Assembly: GCA_946567425.1 (NCBI GenBank)
Contig: CAMNXF010000015.1
Location: 1-64,000 of the forward strand
Origin: an uncultured Clostridia bacterium
GTDB lineage: Bacteria > Bacillota > Clostridia > Oscillospirales > Ruminococcaceae
Reading direction: 5' to 3'
DNA: 64,000 nt
Position 1 is the first letter of the stretch. Every line of letters starts with the position of its first letter. Positions 10,439 through 19,371 of the stretch are shown piece by piece. A model generated the notes under the pieces. It was not told the origin of the DNA. It saw only the letters and a list, made by a program, of their open reading frames with translations, and searched no databases. The position numbers were made by a program, and so were the translations under genes.

Positions 10439-11734
10439 ATGTCGGAAACCCAGAAATGCGTAGAACATTTTAAATCCAAATCGGGATATGCGAGAATTAT
10501 GGCGTCCATACACAAGCAATACTGCAAGTACGGCGAGGCCAAGGGCAACATTGTGATAAGCGAAGCGTCTGCCGAAAAATGTGACGCAGCAAATGAAATT
10601 GTTAATCCGAAGAATCCGTTTGTTCCGCCTTTAGTCAAATTCAGCGTTCGGGACTTTGAAGAGGGACTTAGGAAAACAAGCTTTGGCAATGTTGATCTAA
10701 GATACATAGCAGAAGCTTATTGCGGGAAAAAAATTTTCACTAAAAAGGAAGTATCCGCAGCAACGAAAGAAGTCAAAAATGCGGTTTTTAACAGGGTTGA
10801 AGAGAGAAATGCAGAATGCTTCTGTGAAAAATGGCTAAAAGAAATGGTCTTCCGAAAATCCTTTGGATACAAAAGCATTATTCGAGAAATTACCGCTTCG
10901 CCCAACGAGGCGGAGGAAATGCTGGAAAATGTTTGCAAGGCGATAAATTCAAGGCAAAATACGGAGCCTGTTCAGCTTGCGGTTTTGAGTGCGGAAATTA
11001 CGGGAGATTCTCATTATTTTGATAACACCCGTATTGCGGGAAAGCTTCTGCTGAAAGGACTTGCGTGTACTGCGGGAATGCCGAAAAGCAAGCACGCTGA
11101 GGAGGAAAAGGCTATTTACGCCGAATTTGGGATTGAACCCGACAACATTTCAAGCATGACCGCTGCTGTTGGGATAAGGCTGTATAAGAGCGATAAGTGT
11201 GAGCATCCCGCATTCAAAATTTTTGCGGATACCGGTGAAATATGTTTAATTGCCATGGCAAATCTTATGGATATAAGAGGCGCAGATACCGATGGCAAAA
11301 CGGTTATAGCGGTAGAAAATCCCATGGTATTTACCGCTTTGAGTGGTGCAGCGTTCAAGCACGGATATGGACTGATATGCACTTCGGGGCAGCTTAAAGC
11401 CTCGGGAATAAAACTTCTGCAAATGTTGGCAACTGCGGGCTGCAAAATTCTTTATGCGGGCGATTTCGATCCCGAGGGTCTGCAAATTGCCGATAAGATT
11501 CTTCGCAGATTTTCAGGATATGACGTTCATGCTTGGCACATGTCGGCAGATGATTATAACGCCATTGAAAAGGGAGATGAGATTACGGAAGCACGTCTTA
11601 ATAAGTTGAGCAGCGTACAATCGGCTGAACTTGCTTCTGCGGTAAATTCAATTCGCTCTGAAAGGCGTGCGGCATATCAGGAGCTTTTGGTTTCACAGAT
11701 GATTTACGATATATCCCATGAGTCTCTTGATTAA
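10439..11734 (+). CDS. jetD: Wadjet JetD, TOPRIM nuclease (TIGR02679/DUF2399 type)
   Basis: A 431-residue protein. The C-terminal half is a DUF2399/TOPRIM domain: the conserved Glu lies in AVENPMVF (~residue 301) and the Asp pair in YAGDFDPEGLQIAD (~342). The N-terminal part is a DNA-binding arm region. JetD cleaves circular plasmid DNA after the JetABC motor reels it in. The ATG at 10439 with AAGGGGAAG just upstream is preferred over an in-frame ATG at 10388 inside jetC; the gap to the jetC stop is 17 bases. All catalytic residues that I can recognise are kept. Confidence 0.88.
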   Translation: MSETQKCVEHFKSKSGYARIMASIHKQYCKYGEAKGNIVISEASAEKCDAANEIVNPKNPFVPPLVKFSVRDFEEGLRKTSFGNVDLRYIAEAYCGKKIFTKKEVSAATKEVKNAVFNRVEERNAECFCEKWLKEMVFRKSFGYKSIIREITASPNEAEEMLENVCKAINSRQNTEPVQLAVLSAEITGDSHYFDNTRIAGKLLLKGLACTAGMPKSKHAEEEKAIYAEFGIEPDNISSMTAAVGIRLYKSDKCEHPAFKIFADTGEICLIAMANLMDIRGADTDGKTVIAVENPMVFTALSGAAFKHGYGLICTSGQLKASGIKLLQMLATAGCKILYAGDFDPEGLQIADKILRRFSGYDVHAWHMSADDYNAIEKGDEITEARLNKLSSVQSAELASAVNSIRSERRAAYQELLVSQMIYDISHESLD

Positions 11735-12202
11735 GTAATTTTTAGCAGTCTTTAGCGGTAAATTTTTGAAATCATGCTAAGGTACGGCGACGATCTCACT
11801 CACCGCTAATTTTAAAGGTTATATTTTATAATTGCAGCTGCTCGAGATACTATGCAGATTTGACTTCTTGTTAAAATATCTGCGTATCAAATTTCACTAC
11901 CCATTAAATACGCCTTCCACATAGTTTCATTGCCCTGAATTTTCCCAAGCTGCGATGCTTCTGCGCCGCAGACAACGCCATTTTCTTTATGTTCGGCAGA
12001 CATTTGAGATAGAACCGCAAACCCATAACAGTTCATTCTATTGCTGCCTTGCTGCCCGCAAGTTATAATCCCTTGTTTTTAAGACTTGTGTATATAGGAT
12101 TTGTGCGTGTTTTTTCGAGCAAATTTTGTTGCCGGCAAGTCGAAAACACTTAAGAATGATTAATGTATTTCAAGAGATTTCAACGAAACCTGGTGGCAAA
12201 AT
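11735..12202. other. Non-coding stretch with a 49-codon minus-strand remnant
   Basis: No complete gene is seen. On the minus strand an open frame from ATG 12036 to TGA 11887 encodes 49 residues with normal protein composition (it includes NCYGFAVLSQMSAEHKENG and ends AYLMGSEI); the frame is also open about 15 codons upstream of that ATG. No good ribosome binding site precedes it. I read it as the C-terminal stump of an element gene that I do not recognise. The rest is AT-rich with no clear signal. Confidence 0.35.
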
Positions 12203-12715
12203 TTACAGAAAAGACACGTCTGATGAGTTACCCCGAGGTACGGCTAGTTGCAGCATCATGTGAACCTTGCGAACCATGCTGTCGGCAAGCTGTGTACCAT
12301 GTTTTTTATCCGGCTTGACTCGACCATTTTCCTTGATAGTGTTATAGAATTTTTGAATTTCCTGAGTTGTCAACGATGATGACGGATGTTTTCCCGGATA
12401 AGGATTAACTTGATTTTTAATTATCATTGTATAGCTGCTTAATGTATTCGGTCGAACGGAACATATTATATATTCTGCTATCCGCTTATCGAGCCATTCA
12501 GATAAGAGCATATTACAATCTTCACACAGATCAACATCACGATACATTTCAATTTTATCATGTAGTTTTTGAGTAAACTCCGCTTGCGTTTTTGCTAATA
12601 CATAGCGGTATATAGGCTATCCATTGTTCTTGTGACCAACTACAATTCTGCCTTCCCAACGTCCGTCCTCGCGCTTGCGAACCATTCCGTCGCCCGACGG
12701 TCTGCGTTTTGCCAT
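12203..12715 (-). pseudogene. Tyrosine recombinase (phage-type integrase), broken
   Basis: Starting at ATG 12715 (AGGAGGTG upstream) the frame reads as the N-terminus of a phage/transposon integrase: MAKRRPSGDGMVRKREDGRW, then an arm-binding domain, then the SAM-like core-binding domain (LSEWLDKRIAEY...NTLSSYTMIIKNQVNPY...LTTQEIQKFYNTIKENG). There is an in-frame TAG at 12617-12619, and after MVRKVHMMLQ the sequence diverges and stops at 12203, so the whole catalytic domain is missing. It is the last gene of a minus-strand cluster with the HTH and excisionase-like genes, so these are remnants of one integrated element. Confidence 0.8.
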
Positions 12716-12959
12716 AAACAGCACCTCCTTTGTAACCACACATCATACCACAAAAATTTGCAGAAGTCCAGCGGTTTTTCATTATTTGTTCAGTTTTTTC
12801 TCTCGCAGGAGACCGCCTTTTGGCAAGTAACTTTTTTCCTTCAAAGTGCCTTAAACGGTCGACTCTGCCGTCCGATGTGATCCGTGAGGGGGCGGCTTGC
12901 CGACCCCTCGCTTTGTCCTGCTTTCAAATAATATACGCCATATTTACCCCTCACGCCCG

Positions 12960-13400
12960 TCAAACCGCTTGCTTTTCGGGTTTTAAGCCGAGTTTGTCTA
13001 TCCGTTTTTTCTGCTTTTCTTCCGAGATTTGTCGGTCAATATTTTGAAATTGGCGGTTATAAGAATACTGTTTCGCTTGCTCGATAGGAAGTATCGTGTA
13101 GAGCAAATTTCCGTTGAGTTTCTTGCCCTGTGAAGTATGAATATCGGTTGGCTCAGTAGCAATAAGCTCCTTGTCAACAAGTAATTGAACGTACTTGCTA
13201 ACAGTGTTTCGCGACATATTAAGCGCTTTTCCGATGCTCTTGTAGCTCGGGTAACATTGGAATGTTTTTCGATTTTCGCGATATAGTAAGTACGAGTAGA
13301 CCGCTATCTCACCGCAGGAAAGATTGAGACAGAATATCTCATTAGGCAGCGGAAAGTAGTCTTTGATTGGGTCGCGATTTGGGTATCTGCTGTTCCTCAT
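12960..13400 (-). CDS. Helix-turn-helix protein of an integrated element
   Basis: A 146-residue protein with a winged-HTH region (YSYLLYRENRKTFQCYPSYKSIGKALNMSRNTVSKYVQLLVDKELI, given here only as positions ~30-75) like RepA/plasmid-replication-type or ICE-borne HTH proteins, followed by a basic tail. ATG 13400 is preferred to a GTG at 13406 because GAGG (13407-13410) gives normal spacing. The gene starts within 10 bases of the excisionase-like stop, so the two are one transcript. It appears intact although the downstream integrase is broken. Role unknown; replication or regulation of the element is likely. Confidence 0.7.
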   Translation of the reverse strand: MRNSRYPNRDPIKDYFPLPNEIFCLNLSCGEIAVYSYLLYRENRKTFQCYPSYKSIGKALNMSRNTVSKYVQLLVDKELIATEPTDIHTSQGKKLNGNLLYTILPIEQAKQYSYNRQFQNIDRQISEEKQKKRIDKLGLKPEKQAV

Positions 13401-13407
13401 ATGCACC

Positions 13408-13611
13408 TCACTTTCCCGTTTTCGCGTCTATCCAAAGCTGTAATTTTTCTTTTGGCACGACTAATCTTGAGCCGATACGGATTGCAGAAAAGTCTTTTTC
13501 ATGAATCAATTCATAGCTGCTTGAAATTGAAACACCAAGCACTTTCGCAAGCGTTTCAGCATTCAAGAACAGCGGCAGTTCCTCAAAGTTTGTGTACATT
13601 GCTTCTTTCAA
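13408..13611 (-). CDS. Excisionase-like small HTH protein
   Basis: A 67-residue MerR/Xis-type DNA-binding protein: FLNAETLAKVLGVSISSSYE forms the HTH and SAIRIGSRLVVPKEKLQLWI the wing, the usual excisionase-family pattern. The start is TTG 13611, chosen because GGAGG lies eight bases upstream; ATG 13599 is the alternative. It heads the minus-strand element cluster and would have served with the now broken integrase. Confidence 0.8.
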   Translation of the reverse strand: MKEAMYTNFEELPLFLNAETLAKVLGVSISSSYELIHEKDFSAIRIGSRLVVPKEKLQLWIDAKTGK

Positions 13612-13639
13612 ATTTTCTAACCTCCGATAAAATTTTAAT

Positions 13640-13684
13640 GACGGTCAAGAGCGGATTGGTATTTTTTAACCGCTTTTGATCGTC
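13640..13684. repeat. Inverted repeat between divergent genes
   Basis: GACGGTCAAGAGCGG (13640-13654) and CCGCTTTTGATCGTC (13670-13684) pair at 13 of 15 positions. The repeat sits in the 5' region of the excisionase-like gene, in the divergent gap before 13800. It is a plausible operator for one of the HTH proteins next door; there is no U-run on either side that would make it a good terminator. Confidence 0.4.
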
Positions 13685-13799
13685 TACTTTATTTTAGCAT
13701 ACCTCTTGCAAAATTTCAATAGATATGTTATAATTATATACAGTTCTCTACTTTTGATTTCTCATTATCTATTTTTTAAAATATTTTTCGGAGGTCAAA

Positions 13800-14984
13800 A
13801 TGTTTGGTTTTAAGGCTTACTTTTGGAATAGCGATGTCTACATTAACGAGAAATATAGGTTCAGCTCCTGTGAAATACTGACTGCATATCTGAACGATAA
13901 ACATTATGATTCGCTTTCACAGCAGGACTATATTTATCAGCTGAAATATTTCAAACGGCATTTGACTGTTTCACAAGATATGGATTATCAAGACTATAAA
14001 AATTATAATAGCACTGTTTACAAAGCAATGTCGCTTACGGAAAGTCTTAATAAAATAATGAAAAAACTGCCGCCATACAATAAAATTCTCGGCAATCAAA
14101 TTGTAAAGCTTGATGATATTTTAAACAGCTACGGTTACTTTTTTGAAGACGGATTAGATTATGAAGATTATGCCTACGGTCAATTCGACGAGGATACAGT
14201 GAATGAATACGGTGTTGGGGAAAAGAATGAAATGGGGAATTATTCTATGCACTTATACAAATTTCAGCTTTGCGAACCCAAATATATTGAAGTGGAAAAC
14301 GATGATATTCGTCACTCTCTTCATGAATTAAATCAGACAATATCCGGATTTTTTGATATGTACATCAAGTTTGTTACAGCATATTTTCAGGTGCATGAAA
14401 TTTACAAGCCGTTTCTGACAGAGTATTTTCATCAGAAGGAGACTTTTCCAACAGGAAGTGAAACCGCTGAATATTTTAACGACTTCAATACAAGCAAAGC
14501 CAAAAATTTCATAAAGATAAAATGCAAAATGGAATCGTTTGGGTATAAGGCATTGAAGGGCAAAAACGGCGATTTGATTTTATGTGAAGAGATTGGATTC
14601 AACGATTTTAGTTCATTTCTATATTACGATTTCTTCAACGTTATAAGGCAAAACTATGTGCCAAACCTCTGCAAAAACTGCGGTAAATTCTTTTTGATCA
14701 AGGGCAGTTGGTATTATACCTATTGTGACAGAAAACTTAAAAACGAGCCAAACAAGACCTGCCGCGATGTTGGTTCTAAGCGCAGATATGATGACAGATG
14801 CAAAACCAATCCTATTTGGCAGACCTATAATCGAGCTTATAAGGCGCACTATGCAAGATACATGAAAAAGAAAATGACTGTTGCCGAGTTTGAGGAATGG
14901 TCAAGATTCGCCTCCGAAATTCGGGATAGGGCGCTTGCAGGACAGATACCCTATGAGCAATATTATGATGATATCCGCAAGTAG
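13800..14984 (+). CDS. Cys-rich hypothetical protein (DUF6076-like)
   Basis: A 394-residue protein of unknown function. It has no signal peptide or membrane segment. The C-terminal third has a zinc-binding-like cluster: CKNCGKFF (~residue 296), then YCDR, TCRDVG and RCK, followed by a helical basic segment (YNRAYKAHYARYMKKK). The family resembles DUF6076, found in Clostridia mobile regions; I am not certain of this name. RBS GGAGG precedes ATG 13800, and a terminator follows immediately, so it is a single-gene unit. Base composition is AT-rich, like the Wadjet genes. Confidence 0.6.
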   Translation: MFGFKAYFWNSDVYINEKYRFSSCEILTAYLNDKHYDSLSQQDYIYQLKYFKRHLTVSQDMDYQDYKNYNSTVYKAMSLTESLNKIMKKLPPYNKILGNQIVKLDDILNSYGYFFEDGLDYEDYAYGQFDEDTVNEYGVGEKNEMGNYSMHLYKFQLCEPKYIEVENDDIRHSLHELNQTISGFFDMYIKFVTAYFQVHEIYKPFLTEYFHQKETFPTGSETAEYFNDFNTSKAKNFIKIKCKMESFGYKALKGKNGDLILCEEIGFNDFSSFLYYDFFNVIRQNYVPNLCKNCGKFFLIKGSWYYTYCDRKLKNEPNKTCRDVGSKRRYDDRCKTNPIWQTYNRAYKAHYARYMKKKMTVAEFEEWSRFASEIRDRALAGQIPYEQYYDDIRK

Positions 14985-14986
14985 AA

Positions 14987-15015
14987 GGACGGGGTGGTAA
15001 AGCACCGCCTCGTCC
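14987..15015 (+). terminator. Intrinsic terminator after the Cys-rich gene
   Basis: GGACGGGGTGGT pairs with ACCGCCTCGTCC (one G-T and small offset allowed), with a short AAAGC-type loop, followed by ATTTTTGT. It starts three bases after the stop codon. Confidence 0.75.
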
Positions 15016-15032
15016 ATTTTTGTCATGCCTAT

Positions 15033-15063
15033 TCTTTGTTTTATGCGGCTCAAATTTTGACTT
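15033..15063. repeat. Short direct repeat, copy 1
   Basis: A 31-base sequence beginning TCTTTGTTTTATGCG and ending AATTTTGACTT recurs at 17225-17255 with about three differences. The two copies lie in the same orientation on either side of the marR-MATE pair. Confidence 0.6.
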
Positions 15064-15249
15064 GCCCCGAGTATTTGAGATAACATATAATTCGGATATA
15101 ATGGATATTACTTCATTTCTTTTGCTGAATCATATACTTAAATATAACCGAAATAATAATTCGTTTTCTGAATCATAAATTATAATTTGTGATTTTGCAT
15201 AAATCGAATGTATTTTTTTGTAATATCTTACAAAATAAATAGCATGTTA

Positions 15250-15278
15250 TTGACAAACGATTAAAAGTATGCTATTAT
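15250..15278 (+). promoter_or_regulatory. Promoter of the marR-MATE unit
   Basis: TTGACA (15250-15255), a 17-base spacer, then TATTAT (15273-15278). The arms TAGCAT (15239-15244) and ATGCTA (15269-15274) form an imperfect inverted repeat across the promoter, a plausible site for self-regulation by the MarR protein. Confidence 0.65.
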
Positions 15279-15302
15279 TATTTTGGAAAGGGTGATGAAG
15301 GT

Positions 15303-15725
15303 ATGAGCAAAAAAAGATGCGGGAAGTTAATAAAACAGATACACACGACATTGGAAAAGAACGCAAACAACGCTTTCCGAGAAGCCGAACTGACAATGGC
15401 GCAGGTGGATGTTTTAATGGAGCTTGGTTCAGCGCCGGGATTTACTCTTTCATTGAAGGAGCTTGAAAAGGAACTGCTGCTTTCACAGCCAACCGTGGCG
15501 GGACTTGTGTCTAGACTGGTACAAAAGGGGCTCGTCGAATATTGTTATGATGCGAACGACAAGCGAATTAAGCTTGCTTGTATGACTGAATCGGGGAAAA
15601 AACACCGCGATAGAATAGTCATGCTGCTTGACGGAGCAGAAAACAGACTTCTCGGTGGGTTAACGGACACTGAAAAGGATATTTTTATCGCTCTTCTTGA
15701 AAAGGTATGCGGTTCTTTAAAATAA
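15303..15725 (+). CDS. MarR-family transcriptional regulator
   Basis: A 140-residue winged-HTH protein: recognition helix region LSQPTVAGLVSRLVQKGLVEY (~58-78) and wing YDANDKRIKLACMTESGK fit MarR. It stands directly before a MATE pump on the same strand, so it probably represses the pump and itself and releases DNA on binding a toxic ligand. A terminator whose stem contains the stop codon separates the two genes, so pump expression may depend on readthrough or a second promoter. Confidence 0.9.
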   Translation: MSKKRCGKLIKQIHTTLEKNANNAFREAELTMAQVDVLMELGSAPGFTLSLKELEKELLLSQPTVAGLVSRLVQKGLVEYCYDANDKRIKLACMTESGKKHRDRIVMLLDGAENRLLGGLTDTEKDIFIALLEKVCGSLK

Positions 15726-15753
15726 AATATCCGCTTTTCGGATATTTTATTTT
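15719..15753 (+). terminator. Hairpin between marR and MATE gene
   Basis: A perfect 15-bp stem (arms 15719-15733 and 15739-15753, core ATATCCG/CGGATAT) with a CTTTT loop. The outer arm is A-rich on the left and T-rich on the right, so it can terminate in both directions. The marR stop codon lies in the left arm. Confidence 0.8.
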
Positions 15754-15815
15754 GTCTATTTCGATAGCGTGCTGTTAAATGTAAGCTATTAAAATTGTTT
15801 TAAGGAGGTTTTATT

Positions 15816-17174
15816 ATGAACGACAAATCAATGGAAGTATTTGAAAAAGCGCCTGTTTCCACAGCGGTGTTGAGAAACGCACTTCCTGCGATGGCGGCAA
15901 TGCTTATGGTTCTGGTATATAATCTCGCGGACACTTTCTTTATCGGTCAGACGCACGATGACCTTCAGGTCGCGGCAGTATCTATCGCAACCCCCGTTTT
16001 TCTGATTTTTATGGCGGTGGGTACGGTGTTCGGAGTAGGTGGTACATCCGTTATTTCGCGGGCAATTGGCAGAGGACAGCACGACTATGCCAAAAAGGTT
16101 TGCTCATTCTGTATGTGGAGCTGCGTTGCTGTCGGCGTAGTAATATCGGCACTTATGCTCGTTTTTATGGAGCCTATTCTTTCTTTGATTGGAGCGAAAC
16201 CCGATACATGGGATTTTTCGCGGACTTATCTTACTATAGTGGTGTGCTCCGGTCCGTTCGTGCTGATCTCAAACTGCTACTCAAATGTTATACGCGCCGA
16301 GGGGCAGTCTGCTAAAGCGATGATGGGACAGCTTATCGGAAATCTTTTGAATGTTATTCTCGATCCGATTATGATAATCGGATTTGGCTGGAATATAGCG
16401 GGTGCGGCAATAGCGACCGTCGTCGGAAATGTTGTTGGCGCGGGCTATTACATCATTTATTTCCTGCGGGGGAAATCCTCATTAAGCATTAAATTAAAAG
16501 ACCTTTCCGTTAAAAATAAAGTAGCGAGCAGCGTTCTCGCGATAGGCGTTCCCGCCGCTCTCGGCTCGTTGCTGATGAGTGTTTCACAGATACTTATAAA
16601 CGGTCAAATGGCGGAATACGACACTCTTGCCGTGGCGGCAATGGGTGTTGCAATGAAAGTCGTCACAATCACGGGAATGGTCTGCATGGGACTTGGGCAG
16701 GGAATTCAGCCGCTGCTTGGATATTGCGTTGGAGCAAAGCTATGGGATCGCTTTAAAAAATCACTGAGGGTTTCGCTTGTTTTCTCGTTAATATTGAGTA
16801 TCATACTAACAGCTCTTTGCTATATTTTCACGGAACAAATAGTAGGAATGTTTCTTACCGAACAAGCCGCTTTTGATTATTCCGTACAGTTTTCAAGGAT
16901 ATTACTTACGACAAGTTTTCTGTTCGGTGTGTTTTATGTGCTGACGAACGCACTTCAAGCTATGGGAGCGTCAACGGAAACGCTGATTATAAATATTAGC
17001 AGACAAGGGATCATTTTTATTCCCGCGCTTTTCATTCTTAAAGCGATAATGGATCTGACCGGACTGGTGTGGGCACAGCCTGTCGCGGACGTGCTTTCGA
17101 TTGTCATTGCTATTATACTGTATGTTCGTATTTCCCGAAAGATAATGGCTGATCAGTCATTGCCTCACAAGTAA
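15816..17174 (+). CDS. MATE-family multidrug efflux transporter
   Basis: A 452-residue protein with twelve predicted membrane segments and a typical MATE start (LPAMAAMLMVLVYNLADTFFIGQ). MATE pumps expel cationic drugs or metabolites in exchange for Na+ or H+. RBS AAGGAGG precedes ATG 15816. It follows the MarR gene and so is probably induced by its own substrates. The length is normal and no frameshift is seen. It is not closely similar to the second MATE gene at 56268. Confidence 0.9.
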   Translation: MNDKSMEVFEKAPVSTAVLRNALPAMAAMLMVLVYNLADTFFIGQTHDDLQVAAVSIATPVFLIFMAVGTVFGVGGTSVISRAIGRGQHDYAKKVCSFCMWSCVAVGVVISALMLVFMEPILSLIGAKPDTWDFSRTYLTIVVCSGPFVLISNCYSNVIRAEGQSAKAMMGQLIGNLLNVILDPIMIIGFGWNIAGAAIATVVGNVVGAGYYIIYFLRGKSSLSIKLKDLSVKNKVASSVLAIGVPAALGSLLMSVSQILINGQMAEYDTLAVAAMGVAMKVVTITGMVCMGLGQGIQPLLGYCVGAKLWDRFKKSLRVSLVFSLILSIILTALCYIFTEQIVGMFLTEQAAFDYSVQFSRILLTTSFLFGVFYVLTNALQAMGASTETLIINISRQGIIFIPALFILKAIMDLTGLVWAQPVADVLSIVIAIILYVRISRKIMADQSLPHK

Positions 17175-17224
17175 AGATTTTTTTAGCTGATACCAATTTA
17201 TTTTACTAAATGAATGCGGGTTAC

Positions 17225-17255
17225 TCTTTGTTTTATGCGATTCAAATTTTGACTT
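17225..17255. repeat. Short direct repeat, copy 2
   Basis: Second copy of the 31-base repeat at 15033, starting TCTTTGTTTTATGCGATTC. It lies about 50 bases after the MATE stop codon. Confidence 0.6.
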
Positions 17256-17267
17256 CTCTGTGGTTAA

Positions 17268-17429
17268 CTTAGAGCCTGTTCAGAGTATCTCAATACGCCG
17301 CCCGTACCTGTCTTTTGGCGCATAACTGCGTTGATTCTTCTACAGTATTTCGGCAAAATATCGCCTTGTTCTGCGCCAAAATTCAGGCACATTCGGCACA
17401 TTTCGAACTCCTATACAAGCTCTTAGAGT
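17268..17429. mobile_element. Possible MITE-like remnant
   Basis: A non-coding stretch of about 160 bases with imperfect terminal inverted repeats: TTAGAGCCTGTTCAGAG at the left and, on the other strand at the right end, CTCTAAGAGCTTGTATAGG. The interior has no reading frame of note. A related end sequence (AACCTGT...ACAGGTT) appears at 19158-19184. Confidence 0.4.
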
Positions 17430-17459
17430 AGGCAAAAGCCTTTTGAAAAGGACTGCAAA

Positions 17460-19059
17460 TTATTGCACTGTCATCCCAAATGCGATTATAAGCCCAAACA
17501 TATGGATATACACTTCACTGTTCTTAGAAGTTGTACCGTTTGGCCATCTGAGTTTTCGCCTAAAGCTTTCGGTCTTTTTAACATCTCCGCCAATATATTC
17601 AGCCTCCCAAGGATATGGATACACAGGTCTTTCATAAGCAAATTTATCTTTTATGTGACCATTCAAAACATCATTATCCTCAAATGCAACAGGTAACAGG
17701 CATTCGGGAATATCATTTTCCTCAACCCATTTTTTTAAAGCTAAGAGAGCCAAATGCTGACTATCCTTTGGAGTTGCATGTAGTCCAAGCCAAATATCCT
17801 GACATCCCGGTCCGCCGAGTATATGTGCCATTCCGGGTATTAAGAACAGCCTACAAAAATTCATGGTTTTCTCTAATGATCCCTGCTTTTCTACCACTTT
17901 ATCATAATAATTTATAGTTTGTGTATATGGAATAATAGGGTCTGCTGTTCCATGCAAAATCAGAAGCTTGCCGCCAAGCCTTTCAAATTCTGAAAGATCC
18001 GCATCCGTTGCATCCAAAATGCCACTCAAAAGTTTCTCGGCGGTCTGCCTGTCTTTTTCAAAATCAAACTTTGAAAAATCAAAATCTTTTCCATAAATCC
18101 ATCTAAATAAATAGAAAAATTCTTTCGGAAACAAATCCCAAGTGCTTTTTGCCACAAAGCAAAAACCGTCGGATTCACACCCCGGTATAATAAGTGACGG
18201 GTATATTCTTGTGTTGTTTTTGGAATCTATCGGTCCCTGAATATAATAACTTTAATGCATTTATTTGGCTCCGAGAAAGCAGTTTGCACTCTTCAAAAAT
18301 CTTAGTGTCAATTGTAAGCTTATCGGAATGATTCATGAATTTCTCGTTTCCTATTGCTCCACCCTCATGTCCATAATGTTCCAATACTTTTTCGAAAATT
18401 TCCTGTGACTGTTCCATAGAAATTTTGGTTTGCTCATTTTGAGAAACAATCAGCCAATCCCATATAAATGCAATATGCAGATGCACTCTGTCATTTGCCG
18501 GGGCGCATACTAAGATGCCGTTATAGTCTTCAGGGTATCGTTGAGCTTCCATTAAGCCCTGCTGTCCACCGGTCGAACCACCGGTAAAATATGAATATCG
18601 TATTTCCTTTTGATAATACTCGCATATTATCTGCTTTGCAACCACTGTCATAAGATGTGTTGCACGATATCCGAAATCCTTCCAACGCTCCTCTTTGCCA
18701 ATCATTGTATCAGGATTCGGCGAGGTACCTAAATCCGTGTTAAACGAGGCAAATCCTAAACGTACGCCATTCTTCAGCATTGAGGTATCAATCGTGCCTG
18801 CGTATCCGCCGTTGCCGGTTCCGAGCAGACAGCCATTCCAATTATTTATGGGCAGCCACCCCTCGACTTTAATATTTGAGTCAAGTGAAGGATTTAATGT
18901 CACACATACCCTTAAATAATCCGGAACTTCATCTAAAGAAAGTCCAAATTCTTCTTTCGGATAGTGTTTTGATACCACATTTACTGTTGTAATAGTACCA
19001 TCCGAAATGACTAAACTTTTCAGCCTATTTATTGCATCATTAATACTATTTTCTGACAT
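17460..19059 (-). pseudogene. Tannase/feruloyl esterase family protein, frameshifted
   Basis: Two minus-strand frames together make one ~530-residue esterase. The first (19059-18175) starts at ATG 19059 after GGGAGG and has the nucleophile motif GGSTGGQQG (Ser ~170). The second (open from ~18235 to 17460) carries the acid/base part: LHGTADPIIPYTQT with the catalytic Asp and PGMAHILGGPG with the His. A one-base shift near 18231-18236, in a GGTCCC stretch, joins them: continuing the second frame upstream gives SKNNTRIYPSLIIPGCESDG without stops. The family hydrolyses gallate or ferulate esters of plant material. No signal peptide is seen. It may be a true pseudogene or an assembly error. Confidence 0.8.
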
Positions 19060-19157
19060 AGTACCTCCCGAAACGCACTTTTATGTCATAGAGCAGTGAC
19101 TACAACCACCGTATTTTCTTTTTTTGTCTGATGCACAATCTAATCTGACAGTTTTTT

Positions 19158-19184
19158 AGAACCTGTCCAATGTGAACAGGTTCT
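19158..19184. repeat. Hairpin with IS/MITE-like end sequence
   Basis: AGAACCTGT (19158-19166) and ACAGGTTCT (19176-19184) form a perfect inverted repeat. There is no U-run on the downstream side of either strand. The arm resembles the terminal repeat of the element at 17268. Confidence 0.4.
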
Positions 19185-19371
19185 TACTTGTCAGCACGTT
19201 TGAGTGCAACAAAATCCTATATATTACTTTCAAAAATTCCCAATCAAACACGCAAATTATAATTTTATTATACCACACTCAGCCCTGAAAGTCAAGTGCT
19301 TTCTGCGTAGCCACACGGAAATCAATTTTAAAAAAATTGACAAGTTTGACAAGCTATGATATAATAAAAAT

